Source of the DNA: Athripsodes cinereus
Taxonomy: Eukaryota; Arthropoda; Insecta; Trichoptera; Leptoceridae
NCBI GenBank assembly: GCA_947579605.1
Contig: OX388321.1
Location: 23,117,614 to 23,181,613, forward strand
Direction of reading: 5' to 3'
Length of the DNA: 64,000 nt
Within the stretch, counting starts at the first letter, position 1. Each line of letters starts with the position of its first letter. A program made the position numbers and the translations under genes. This document shows, piece after piece, positions 1-9,477 of this stretch. Below the pieces are notes generated by a model. It was not told where the DNA came from. It made no database searches and saw nothing but the letters and a program-made list of their open reading frames with translations.

Positions 1-44
1 CGCAACATTTATCAACCCTAGCGCCACAGTGCCAAATAAATAAA

Positions 45-235
45 CTAAATTTCAACAATCGGCCCATGCTTCGACCAGGTAGAATGTTGAACGTGTTTAA
101 TATTGCAGACCGAAGGTAATTGATGGAAGTTCATATTACATAAATAAATAAATAAAAAAATTGTGTATGGTACTTCCACAGTGACTTTATTAATCGTGAG
201 CCGGCTTTCAAGAGCTTCCCCTCTCATCATAAGGC
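45..235 (-). repeat. Dispersed short repeat containing an 'AAGCTCTTGAAAGCCGGCTC' core
   Basis: The minus strand carries GATGAGAG, AAGCTCTTGAAAGCCGGCTC and ATTAATAAAGTCA, followed by an AAATA-rich tract and ATGAACTTCCATCAA. The same order recurs at 15490-15620, so this is a mobile or dispersed repeat. The short open frame here has no coding features. The terminal ATGAACTTCCACCAAGAACC-like segment is also seen alone near 16845, 47425 and 51065. No protein is recognised. Confidence 0.5.
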
Positions 236-474
236 AGGAGTTAATTTAAAATGTCTTAAGTTTGGCGCGTCAAAGAAACAGTTTGGCATTCAATATTGAA
301 TGTCGGTGTTTTACTAACCGCCTAGCCATTTAGTTAAATGGTTTATCGAACTATCTGTCGGCCACATTTCAGATCAATGATTATTATTTCTATTATCGAA
401 ATTTGCCGAATAACAAAAATCTTCAGAATCTTTGGTATTCAAATGGTTACTACAACTAGGTACAACAACTTTAC

Positions 475-690
475 AATCACGATCACGATACATCCCACAA
501 CTAGGACAGCCAGCGGACAAAATGCATGTAACAAACATGCAGATTTTGTCTTCACTATCGATAAAAAATAAAGCGTTCGGTATGGCTGACATGCCTCATA
601 GCTACATTGGAGATGTTAAGCGTCTTTTACTCGAAGTTTTACGATCATCTGCCTTTTACAGGACACACTAAAGCTACTCCTGTCGTAAAT
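475..690 (-). mobile_element. SINE-C (TAG-tailed 255-bp retroposon), degenerate copy
   Basis: Similar in order to the intact copies at 19259 and 55993: 'CACGAT-CATCCCACAA', 'AGCCAGC-GAC', 'AACATGC', 'CTGCCTTTTACAGGACAC'. It has lost the TACTAC end and many positions. Strand is assigned by taking the TAG-repeat end as the 3' tail. Non-coding; both overlapping short frames are chance. Confidence 0.5.
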
Positions 691-699
691 TGTTTTGGC

Positions 700-1078
700 A
701 CAGTGAGGAGAAGAACTTGAATATTTTTTGCGTACAGTTGTCCCGCTGGCTACCCCGTGCCATAATAGTATGAATAAATGAATGATAATACTAAGAAAAA
801 AGGTTTCCTATTTCGCGATGAGGTATGCCAACCATTCCGAGTGTTTTGTTTATTATGGCATGGAAAGGAAAAACTGTATGCACAAACTGTGTATTCGGGC
901 TACCCCACTAATGAAAATGCCTTGTTGGTAGAATTTGAAGAAATGATGAATATGTAGAAATCTTTTGTGTAGGTAGGTGTATTTTACTGTAAAATGTGTC
1001 TAAAAATAGTGGTTCAAATAAAAGCATTGAAATATAGTACAATGTCATTAATCCCTATTCTAGGGAGAACAGAGTAAA
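700..1078. other. No gene recognised
   Basis: AT-rich spacer with scattered A/T homopolymers. A fragment 'GCTGGCTACCCCGTGCCA' near 748 resembles a piece of SINE-C in the opposite orientation. No frame with coding character was seen on either strand. Confidence 0.4.
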
Positions 1079-1079
1079 A

Positions 1080-1205
1080 TTAAGCCTCTCCATTCAGAGC
1101 ATATCTGCAACATCACCTCTTCAAGGTCAATTCTTCGTATGACATTCTTTACACTTTGATGTTGCTATCATCGGAACGAAAAATTGTGAAAGAGGGAAGG
1201 ACCAA
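1080..1205 (-). pseudogene. RT-B lineage: degenerate non-LTR reverse transcriptase 3' end
   Basis: Aligns by eye to the better copy at 54720-54915 (RT C-terminal segment SEWRRLVSALC) and to copies at 23634, 39775 and 48700. Landmarks are CTCCATTCAGAGC, ATCACCTC, GACATT, GATGTTG and ATTGTGAAAGAGGGA. It holds several indels and no useful open frame, so it is an old 3' truncated copy. Confidence 0.5.
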
Positions 1206-1617
1206 AGCCACCAGAATCATTTTGAACGAAAGAAAAATGCTTTTTTAGTCATCTATTGTCAGTCACTTTCACAACGTTATAAAAAAATCGAAATATAAGA
1301 ATTAAAATTATACTATTCATAATATGCCATAGACTATACAAAATATATCTATGAACAAATAATAATCCATAGACAAACAACGTGGCGCAATATGTACGTA
1401 GCCAAATGTTCCTAACCGCAATAAAGTGACAGATGTCACTGTTCCAGAATGGAATGGTTCCAGATTGGATAGGATGTACAAAATACATGTACATATTATA
1501 TTATTATACCAAGCAGATTATAATATTATAACTTAAACATTGCATTGCTACAATTGAAGTGTCACACATTGTTTCCACAGTACATTTTCCATTAATAATA
1601 ACATAATAATAACATAA
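1206..1617. other. No gene recognised
   Basis: AT-rich sequence. The 81-codon minus frame at 1249-1494 is low complexity and rich in aromatic and aliphatic residues without a motif. It looks like chance. Confidence 0.4.
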
Positions 1618-1858
1618 CATGCATAGACAGTTCACACAGATCGAGCTAGTCCCAAAGTAATGTGTGAATCTTGTATTTTAGGTACCCAACGCGACGATAA
1701 ACATATATACAATGCACTAAACACATAATACATGTAACACCCAGACCCAGAACAATTTGAAAAATGTCATTCTTCACTTTGCCCTGGCCGGGAATCGAAC
1801 CCGAGACCTCGTGACTCAGAGGCAAGAGCGTTACCTCCGCGCCACACCGGGCATTTAT
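1618..1858 (-). mobile_element. SINE-A, tRNA-derived, full-length copy
   Basis: Read on the minus strand it starts with a tRNA-like head with an A-box-like TGGCGCGGAGG and a B box GGTTCGATTCC. A body follows (GGCAAAGTGAAGAATGAC, TTCTGGGTCTGGGTGTTACA, GACTAGCTCGATCTGTGTGA) and then an ATT-rich tail at the left end. The head is too divergent for a functional tRNA. It is presumably transcribed by Pol III and mobilised by a LINE partner (family knowledge). Other copies: 21625-22262, 28570-29085, 58993-59425. Confidence 0.75.
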
Positions 1859-2117
1859 CTGACTATACCAAAACACCGCATCCCTTTTGGATTAGGCAGT
1901 TAGGGACTGAACGCTAATTCAACCTGTGTTTGAACACTAGGTGCTTTCACTTTTTTCACATTCATCCAGTTAGTTCTTCATATTTTATATGCACGAGAAT
2001 TACAGCTTTTAATAGAAAACTTTGGAATTTATTTTTCAGGTGACAAAAAGCTTCCGAGTACTTTATAATACTTTTGACTTCCGACGTTTTGTCATGATAA
2101 CAACACTTATTCATAGC

Positions 2118-2300
2118 ACACACAAGAGACAAAAAATATATCTGGATTTTGGTTATGAACCCAAATACAACCTTATACACATTTCACAGTTAGCTTAAAG
2201 CCTGTGTCGTGAAAGGGAAGTTTTTCGACACCTGGTATTGAATCGCGCACCCTTTTTGCTCGAGACCGAGTCTCTACATACAGGCTACCGACAAACTCAA
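2118..2300 (-). mobile_element. SINE-B, tRNA-derived, diverged copy
   Basis: Shares with 16915-17045 and 49045-49205 the segments TCGGTAGCCTG, a B-box-like region, GTGCCGGCAA-like sequence, GCTTTTAGCTTA, GTGAAAGGTGTATAAGG and TGTATTTGGGTTTATAA, here in reverse orientation. The B box is damaged (the plus strand reads TATTGAATCGCG). It is an old copy. Confidence 0.6.
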
Positions 2301-3103
2301 ATTAAAGTACATATGTAACATATTATTATTTTCTTGTTTCGAACGAAAATCTTTAAATTTCTTAACAAATCCCAAAGCAAAATTAAAACGTAAAGTACTA
2401 TATAGGTACTATATTTAAAATAATTTAAAGTCGGTTGTAAGTCCGTTAAAAGCGCTGAGGTTTGCTTAGCTTTATCAGATAATTCAAACACGGTAGATCA
2501 AAGGATCAAGCAAGCCGGATTATATACTTCCCAGAAAACAAGACTTCACTGTGAATATACATGAAACGAAACGAGAAAAAAAAATGTATTGAAAAACGAA
2601 ATTTTCAAAATTATGGATGTGGAATAAAAATATTTTCCATTTTATTTTGTTTGTTTTTTTTTCTCTCTTATTTTCTCTTTTAAAAGAATAAGAACATGAA
2701 ATTTGAATTATTATATTATTATTGTTTGCGTTCATCTCAGTAGTCTTTCAACAACCTTTTTAAGGCTTTTAACCTTTCAAGGCTGGCTAGTTCAGTAGTT
2801 CGTTGATTAAAGTATAAAGACTAAAATAAACTACTCTATATTTCAACTTTCTTTGAATATTATTAACATTTTATCCTCCTGAGAGATAGGAAGGCGAAAA
2901 TGTAGCACGAAATAAACCCACGAGGCTGCTTTGACCTGCCAACTACTAAGGCTGCCCACTGGGCCCCAATCGTGAGAACAATAATTTTGCTTTAACGTAT
3001 TTTATATAGCCAAATATTTCAATGTACGTATGTACCTTTTGGCTGACACTTATCTATTATAGGACTAACCATACATTTTGTTAAGTGTCTTTTAAACCTG
3101 ATA
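2300..3103. other. No gene recognised
   Basis: AT-rich spacer with A/T homopolymers around 2575-2700. No coding frame or splice-like signal stands out. The 71-codon minus frame at 2520-2735 is lysine/phenylalanine-rich low complexity. Confidence 0.4.
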
Positions 3104-3340
3104 GATGTTTTATTCTACTATTTGTTTATTTGACGAGAGAGACGTCTTTCTCGTCAATCAAGATTGACAATATCTAACAATAGATAGATGTTTTATTCTA
3201 CTATTTGTTTATTTGACGACAGAGACGTCTTTCTCGTCAATCAAGATTGACAATATCTAACAATACGAAAGACGTCTCTCTCATCAAATAAACAAATAGT
3301 AGAATAAAACATTTGTTTTATTTATTTCGTTTTTAAAATT
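3104..3340. mobile_element. FB-1 foldback element, copy with duplicated left arm
   Basis: The left arm (GATGTTTTATTCTAC ... GAGAGAGACGTCTTTC ... CAATATCTAACAATA) occurs twice in tandem with an 83-bp period (3104 and 3187). A single right arm follows that is its reverse complement (GAAAGACGTCTCTCTCATC ... GTAGAATAAAAC). RNA or single-stranded DNA from this site would form a long hairpin. Related copies: 4858, 5195, 7552, 26293. Non-coding. Confidence 0.7.
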
Positions 3341-3352
3341 TATCTATCTATC

Positions 3353-3498
3353 TGTTGTCTGAATATTGAGATCTCAATGTTATTTTTCTTGTTGCTTTAA
3401 GCTTTCGGCGAACGGGTTGTCACCAAAAGCTCAAGACTACAACAAAAATTATACGGAGATCTCAATAATCACACGTAGATCTCGATATTCAGACAACA
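3353..3498. mobile_element. Short foldback repeat (MITE-like) with TGTTGTCTGAATATTGAGAT arms
   Basis: The 5' arm TGTTGTCTGAATATTGAGAT (3353) is matched at 3477-3498 by its reverse complement with few mismatches. The loop contains AAGCTTTCGGCGAACGGGTTGTC, similar to AAGCTTTCGGCGTATGCGCTG in the foldback at 34611. The two elements may share an ancestor. Confidence 0.6.
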
Positions 3499-3499
3499 T

Positions 3500-4304
3500 A
3501 ACGTCGTTGCATATTCAAAAAGGGACATGTGAATTCAGAAATTTTTTGACATTTCTAGAATAAACTGCTTATAATGACATCATAACCATTTTATATAGTG
3601 ATTTTTAGTATCCAATATTAAAATTCAATACTTAAAGAATAATATCACATGCCAATAAAAAGTCCAAACTACAATTTTAATGCCTTAATGAACAGTTTTA
3701 AAAGAGTATGCCCAAATAAAAATGTGTGCACATGTCTCTTTTTGAATATGCAACGACGATAATAAGGATCGTGATACCTGAAGGATTATGTTTTTTTTTG
3801 TAGCACGATGAGAACAACTTGTGAGTAGGATGCTATGCCACAAATGAAGGAAAAAAAAAAGAACAACTTGTATGCTCGTTACATGCAGTGAATCCGCTGG
3901 TTACATCACTTAGGAGACGTTGCATTCCGTGATAGTTTTGTATGTAAAAAGAAACTTTGCTTGTTTATTGATTTTGGATACCTTCTCTGATCCGGCATTT
4001 ACTCAAAAATAAACCATAGATAATATGTACCTACGAGTATAGTAAAAAATAACTTTTTTGACATATTATCATACACCTACAATGTATGAGTTTGTATGTT
4101 TGTTAGTCGAGCGTGTAAAGAATGACATCGGATGAATGGATGAATATTGTTTACTGCAAGGAATCAGTGGAAACCATCTCCAGTTCTCTCACAAAGTATC
4201 TCAATTTATTCAATAAGGTTGCAGTAACACTTCTAGCAGTAGCAGACAATACTAAAGAAATTCGGGAATGTTCGAAGCCAACATTTTATCTACGTGAATA
4301 TACC
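3500..4304. other. No gene recognised; one weak open frame
   Basis: AT-rich. A 78-codon plus frame (4122-4358) starts with ATGACATCGGATGAATGG and has mixed amino-acid composition, but I recognise no domain. It runs into the hairpin at 4305-4347 and the foldback at 4351, so its end is repeat sequence. Confidence 0.3.
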
Positions 4305-4347
4305 GCTCAATGTGAAATAAAAGTTAGAAATTTATTTCACATTGAGC
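4305..4347. repeat. Perfect 17-bp stem, 9-nt loop hairpin
   Basis: GCTCAATGTGAAATAAA at 4305-4321 is exactly complementary to 4331-4347, with loop AGTTAGAAA. It lies immediately left of the larger foldback at 4351. Function unknown; it may be a remnant of a nested palindromic insertion. Confidence 0.7.
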
Positions 4348-4350
4348 TGT

Positions 4351-4710
4351 ATTTATAAATAGAAAACACTTTGGAGTTTTAAATTTGTTTATTTAACAGT
4401 AACATATGTTTCGGGTTACTGGCCCATATTCATACTGATTTGTTAGTTGGTATGTAATGACTTAGTGTACAGGTAAAAGATGTATGTATGTAAATTGTAC
4501 ATATACCTGTACACTAAGTCATTACAATATATACACTAAGTCATTACAATATATAAGATGTATTTATGTATGTACATATGTATACCTGTACACTGAGTCA
4601 TTACATACCAACTAACAAATCAGTATGAATATGGGCCTGTAACCCGAAACATATGTTACTGCTAAATAAACAAATTTAAAACTCCAAATTAAGTGTTTTT
4701 ACTTATAAAT
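4351..4710. mobile_element. Long-arm foldback element (about 360 bp)
   Basis: The outer arms ATTTATAAAT...AACACTTTGGAGTTTTAAATTTG and their reverse complement at the right end continue inward through AACATATGTTTCGGGTTAC and CAGTATGAATATGGGCC-type segments. The centre contains repeats of GTACACTAAGTCATTACA. Arms are about 100 bp and highly similar, so it is a MITE-like palindrome with no coding capacity. Confidence 0.7.
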
Positions 4711-4857
4711 AAATTTTTAATTTAATAATGGAGTTTTACTCATTAAGTGAAAATAAAATTAGTGAAATACAAATGTAATTATGAGTGAGGCGCAATTCAT
4801 TACGATAGTTACCTTCTCGTAATCTTTTCGATGATCCAGGCCAACAACAGCTAGAAT

Positions 4858-4962
4858 GAATTTAGAAAACAAATGTTTTCTTCCACTGAATGATTTATTG
4901 ATGTTTTTTCTTTATTTTGTTATAGAATTCTGCTACCTAAACACCGACACGGTGAATCAATA
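4858..4962. mobile_element. FB-1 partial copy (half arm plus terminal head)
   Basis: Contains GAATTCTGCTACCTAAACAC and CGACACGGTGAA. This is the reverse complement of the distinctive head of the intact FB-1 copy at 7552 (TGTGTCGGTGTTTAGGTAGT, AGAATTC). Only one palindrome arm remains. Confidence 0.5.
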
Positions 4963-5194
4963 GCTAGAAATTTTTCTAAATCTCATATTCTATAGGTAAA
5001 CAAAAAATCCAAATTTTTTAAAAAAACTCTATTACCTATTTTTGTTGGAGTTTTCAACAAACCGCCATACCTACTGCTTCAAAATTTAAACGTCACATAT
5101 CTTGGAATATTAGGCTAGGAATATTAAGTTTCTGCTCACCTACTGTGAGATGAATATTTGATATCTGTAACCCATACAAAATATCGAAAAAATA

Positions 5195-5285
5195 AAACAG
5201 GTGTTTTATTCTACTAAAGATTTTATTTTGTGAGAGAGACGTCTTTCGTCTTATGAGGACATTGTCAATCTGATAATACAAAATA
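5195..5285. mobile_element. FB-1 partial copy (single arm)
   Basis: AGGTGTTTTATTCTACTA, GTGAGAGAGACGTCTTTCGTC and TTATGAGGACATTGTCAATC match one arm of the 7552 copy. The complementary arm is missing. Confidence 0.55.
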
Positions 5286-5289
5286 CACA

Positions 5290-5904
5290 TTTTCTGATTA
5301 GAATTTAAAGTTGATAGCTTATAAAATTAGGCACTGGTTACCAAATTCTACCATTGATATCTCGCTGTTTTTAATCATCTCGTAAATACCTACTACAATT
5401 AAAAAGCGATGAATTTATGGCAGTGAATTCATAGAAAACAAACTGTCTGTACAAATGTACTACTCTTATTGAACGTCGTAAAATTTTATATCGAGATTTC
5501 GTTTGCATCTGCAATATTCTCTCTGCGCTGCTACACCTTATATAATATATTGTGTATAGTGATAGATATTTGGTGTAGGACTCTCTAGTAAAATTCTGCC
5601 AAGAAAATATTTTAATATTTCTACATATGTATGTATGTACATACAATGCAACCTTCTTTAGTATATGACGATGTATGAGAAAGTATTCATTTTATAGTCT
5701 TACTTTATGAATTCTTTCTGAAGAGAAACACCTGTGATTTGTATGTGAAATACTTTGTTTCATGATCCTAACGTAAGTTCAAATAAGCAAACATGAACAT
5801 TTTCGCAGAAAAAAATTGACTTTTACAGAATACTCTAAAATTAACAAAACATTTGAAGTCTTATTTATAATTGGAGAATTTGGAACTATACCTACATAAA
5901 TCGT
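5290..5904. other. No gene recognised
   Basis: AT-rich spacer. The 91-codon minus frame at 5371-5646 is a chance frame rich in tyrosine and serine, without a recognisable domain. Confidence 0.4.
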
Positions 5905-6154
5905 GCCTCACAGAGCTTTGTCGCCTTGACTCGACCACTAGAAGACCCCTGCGCTCTTCGGAACTGACTGTGTGAATAGACTTACTGAGCCCAATAGAGC
6001 CAGTAACTTTAATTTCTATGAGAGGGCCTTTGGTGTTGTTGGACCGATTATGTGGAATCGCCTACCGGTGCCACTGAGAGATAATCAGACTGTTGCCAGC
6101 TTCAGAAGCAAATTAAAAACTGAACTCTTCATTGGCGCCCTTGAGACGATCTAG
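5905..6154 (+). pseudogene. Non-LTR reverse transcriptase C-terminal fragment
   Basis: The frame from about 5950 reads ...NRASNFNFYERAFGVVGP, IMWNRLPVPLRDNQTVASF and RSKLKTELF before a TAG stop at 6152. The FYERAF...WN.LP...R....ASFRSKLK.. pattern is the standard C-terminal end of CR1/Jockey-type ORF2 proteins. Endonuclease and RT cores are absent (5' truncated), and there are stops upstream. It probably belongs to a LINE whose 3' tail follows at 6404. Confidence 0.7.
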
Positions 6155-6403
6155 GGACTGTTAAACGGCGTCAAAAATAAAATCATCCAAAATCATCATC
6201 ATCATAAAATTATAAATACCTACATAATTAAAAGCACACAATACATTAGTTCAAAAAGGTAATATCATGATTTATACTAATTTCATTCATTCTAACCATC
6301 ACAGAATTATCCACAAATGGCACAGTCTGCGTACTAACTCAAGGTAATAAACATGCAGTCATCCTTTCCGAGCTAATTAATATTACTATGCTAATAAACA
6401 CCG

Positions 6404-6545
6404 GGTTAGTTGGAAGACATTGCATTTTAGCGATAAACACGCCCTCTGTACATTGAATTGTATACCTAACTGATATTTTCTATGATACTGTTTTAATATG
6501 TTTTATTGTAAACAATGTACAGTGAAGAATAAAATAAATAAATAA
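6404..6545 (+). mobile_element. LINE 3' tail with ATCGC/GCGAT hairpin and (AATAAA)n end
   Basis: GGGTTAGTTGGAAGACATTG, CATTTTAGCGATAAACACG and CCTCTGTACATTGAATTGTA, ending GTACAGTGAAGAATAAAATAAATAAA. A near-identical tail occurs at 37052-37193 (+) and in reverse at 38778-38900. This tail style is common in lepidopteran LINEs and SINEs. With the RT fragment at 5905 it probably marks one 5'-truncated insertion. Confidence 0.65.
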
Positions 6546-6559
6546 AATATTAAAACTTT

Positions 6560-6695
6560 TAGGATAGGTGGCAAACCTCATCGCTATAATTGAGGCGCTA
6601 TATGTCTTACCTGTTTTGACCTATCTGCCTGCTTTTTACAAGACACTCGAAAACGTACAAGAAAGAATGAGAGATTCCACAGATTAAATAAAATT
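6560..6695 (-). mobile_element. SINE-C partial copy
   Basis: GGATAGGTGGCAAACCTCAT and CTTTTTACAAGACACTCGAA match the distal half of SINE-C (compare 19370-19500). The TACTAC/TAG tail half is missing. Confidence 0.55.
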
Positions 6696-6699
6696 TCTA

Positions 6700-7278
6700 G
6701 GCATTTTTCAATAAGGGTAACTTTCTAGGTACCTTTTTTAAAATGTTGATCGATTTTGAAAGTATCATGTGAGAATAGATTATGTTAAGAATATGTAATC
6801 AGAATTTTTGCCTACCTTGCCAAAAACGTAAAATATTGAATAGAAAGATAATTTTTTTCTAAGAATTATTTGTATTCTTTCTGAAACCATTTTAACTGAC
6901 AACTCAATTTGAAACATAAATTTTGAAGTAATTCTCAGATTCACACTGTTTATCTTTTGAACAAAACGTTAAAAAGTATTAATTCTTGGTAAAATATATT
7001 GTATATAATATGGAAGTTGTCAAAAATTTGGTACGAGTCCTTTCCACTAGTTTCTCAGGAGAATTCTCGTAACCTTTCTTATCAATCATTAGAATCTATA
7101 TTGAACGTGTGTATAGAAAAGCTTTAGTGACAAGCTGAAATGTACCTATAAGATTGATTTCTTATTTCTTTGATTGAATTTTTTAACAACATTTTAGTTA
7201 AACCTTAGTTATTTTAAGTTCCTACATAAATAAGTCAAAACGACACCTCACACACGATTTAAAAATATACAGATTATC
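6700..7278. other. No gene recognised
   Basis: AT-rich spacer without repeats that I can match inside the window. Confidence 0.35.
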
Positions 7279-7279
7279 T

Positions 7280-7538
7280 TATCCCTGTGGGTTCCCCAGT
7301 TCTAAACCATGCCGCATTCCATCCACCATCTTTCACCAAAACGTACGATATTAATTAATTCATATGTGCAAAGCCCCGTTTAACGTATTCTGAGTGGTTT
7401 CTCTTAATTTCTTTAATCCATTTTATTGGTGTTCGACCCTTATTCACGTCTCCTTTCTACTGCCCCACTCATTATCAGTTTTTCAAATGTTCTGGTTCGC
7501 TTCTCTCGACGTGTTCAAAATGATAGCTGAGAGTCGCG
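7280..7538 (-). pseudogene. Highly decayed RT C-terminal fragment
   Basis: Minus-strand translation in shifting frames gives HFEHVERE-like, then a TPIKWIKEI-like basic segment, then a tail with WRMV-like residues. These match the layout of RT C-termini (FGHVER...GR.P..W.D.I). Several stops and frameshifts. It is directly interrupted by FB-1 at 7552. Confidence 0.35.
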
Positions 7539-7551
7539 TGGAGATGTTAAT

Positions 7552-7762
7552 TCACTGTGTCGGTGTTTAGGTAGTAGAATTCCATAGCGAAATAAATAAA
7601 ACAAGTGTTAAATTATTCGACGAGAGAGACGCCTTTCGTCTTATGAGGACATTGTCAATCAATGTCAACAAATGATTGACAATGTCCTCATAAGACGAAA
7701 GACGTCTCTCTCATCGAATAAATCAATAGTAGAATAAAACACTTGTTTTATTTATTTCGCTA
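7552..7762. mobile_element. FB-1 foldback element, intact copy with 13-bp target duplication
   Basis: Begins TCACTGTGTCGGTGTTTAGG, then GTAGTAGAATTC, then a near-perfect palindrome (ATAGCGAAATAAATAAAACA ... GAGAGAGACG ... and its complement) ending TTATTTATTTCGCTA. It is flanked on both sides by TGGAGATGTTAAT (7539-7551 and 7763-7775). A 13-bp duplication is longer than usual for cut-and-paste DNA transposons and suggests target-primed insertion. Non-coding. Confidence 0.75.
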
Positions 7763-7964
7763 TGGAGATGTTAATCCTTCTGAGGAGATGGACTGGTTGA
7801 TTGTGTTCAATCCAATTCATATGGAGCATTCCTTCACAGCTAAACATTTCTATGTGTCGCTTTTATGTATAACAAAAATAAAAGATATTCGGAATGAGTG
7901 GATACTGCATAATATGTATATATCAATTATTTACTTACATATTTATACAATAAGTCTTCTCCGC

Positions 7965-8290
7965 TGCCGAACATAAAACTCCCTCCAAGGTATTTCTATC
8001 GTAATCTTCCTGCAACCAGCGATTCTTCTAATATCGTCAGATAATCATGTGGGTGTTCTTCGTCTCCTTTTTTTGCCTTCACGAGATCTCCACTTCACAA
8101 CCCTTTTTGTTCATCTTTGATTTTTAAGTTAAGCAAAAAGCACCTCCCAAGACCATTTTATTAACCTTGCTATTCTTTCGACGACATCTCTAACTCCAAA
8201 TCTTCCACGTATCTCAATGTTTCATTTGCGATTGTAGAGTTTAATTTGTACTATCGCTCTTTCTTAAATTTTTGTGCCATTGTTTCCTTC
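7965..8290 (-). pseudogene. Decayed RT C-terminal fragment
   Basis: Minus strand, with frame changes, gives RGRFGVRDVVERIARL, then KWSW, then W.KRVVKWRSREG, then an RRI-GCR segment. This is the usual RT tail order (RFGV.DV.ER....WSW.GH..R..D.RW...V..WRPR.GKR..GRP). Stops and at least two frameshifts make it non-functional. It may be the same insertion as 7280-7538, split by FB-1. Confidence 0.55.
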
Positions 8291-8896
8291 AATAGTCAAT
8301 TTGATCATAGATAATAGTATATCCTATAGGTCATAGGTTAATATTGGTTGCATGTATTGTTCGTACAATTTACGCTTTATGCATTGAGATACGTTGCTAG
8401 TGAAGAATTTCAATTTTTAGACACCTCTATGACATAGAATTTGAATCAAAATCTACTTATTAATTTTCCTTATCTTATTTATAAATGAAATGACGTAGAT
8501 TAGCAGGTATAAATTTCATAGATAATTCTGAAAATTTTATTTGTAGATTTCTTTATTAATTGGGTATATAGCGATAGTTCATAAAAATAATTAAATTAAG
8601 TTCATGGAAGGGACAAGTATCCCATTTAGCGCAGATATTCTTGTGTAATGAAGTAATTAAAGTTGAGAATCTCTGGAGATTTATTAATTGGTAATAACTG
8701 ACAATAATCCCGGAAATTCTCGGAATAATGACATTATCTAAATCTTAATCATCAAATGAATAATATATTTCAAATATCCTATTTTTTTTTATACATAATT
8801 CATAGCATAAGCCATGTATATATAAACGTACACAACATAATTTACATTAATAAAATATGATATAGACACAACACAACTCGATCACTCAAAAATTGG
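8291..8896. other. No gene recognised
   Basis: AT-rich spacer just beyond the 3' end of the LINE at 8897. No coding frame seen. Confidence 0.35.
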
Positions 8897-9477
8897 AATT
8901 TATTTATTTATTTATTTGATTTATTTGATCAATAAACGGCAATTTGCCTTTTACAATAGGTTTAATACATATGTATGACAAATCAATAATACAACAGTCT
9001 ATAAATATATATATATAAAAATAGCACTAAAACATTCAAATAGAAAAGAAACAAAACCAATAACAGAAATTTAGTCGCATGGGTAACAATAATCATGCTC
9101 CGCTGCAAATACCAGCAGCATACAAATATATAATAATATACAATATAGTCTTTATATACTGTACAATGGGAACCAGTTTACACGGCTGCAAGCTTGGCAC
9201 AATAGCTCATTAGTATATAAAGTTAAATAATATAAAACAAACATAACACAGTAACTACATGAATTTGTTTGCCAGGTTATGTATCTCTCTTCTCAGCCCA
9301 TTCAATAACAGTTTGTAGAATATTAGGAGACAACTTAGATATGTGATACCCACAGAAATCATTAGTCAGACATAGGCAAAAATAAAGTACTGAAAACACA
9401 AGCATCAAAACCGACAAAACAAACGATACCTAGCAGATACCTTCAATAGATTATAAAAAACAATAGTACACAATTAA

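Noticed and set aside
1785..1858. tRNA genes at the GGTTCGATTCC sites (1800, 22200, 49560, 16970, 49080)
   Set aside because: Heads lack a closing acceptor stem and are followed by conserved SINE bodies repeated in the window, so they are tRNA-derived SINE heads.
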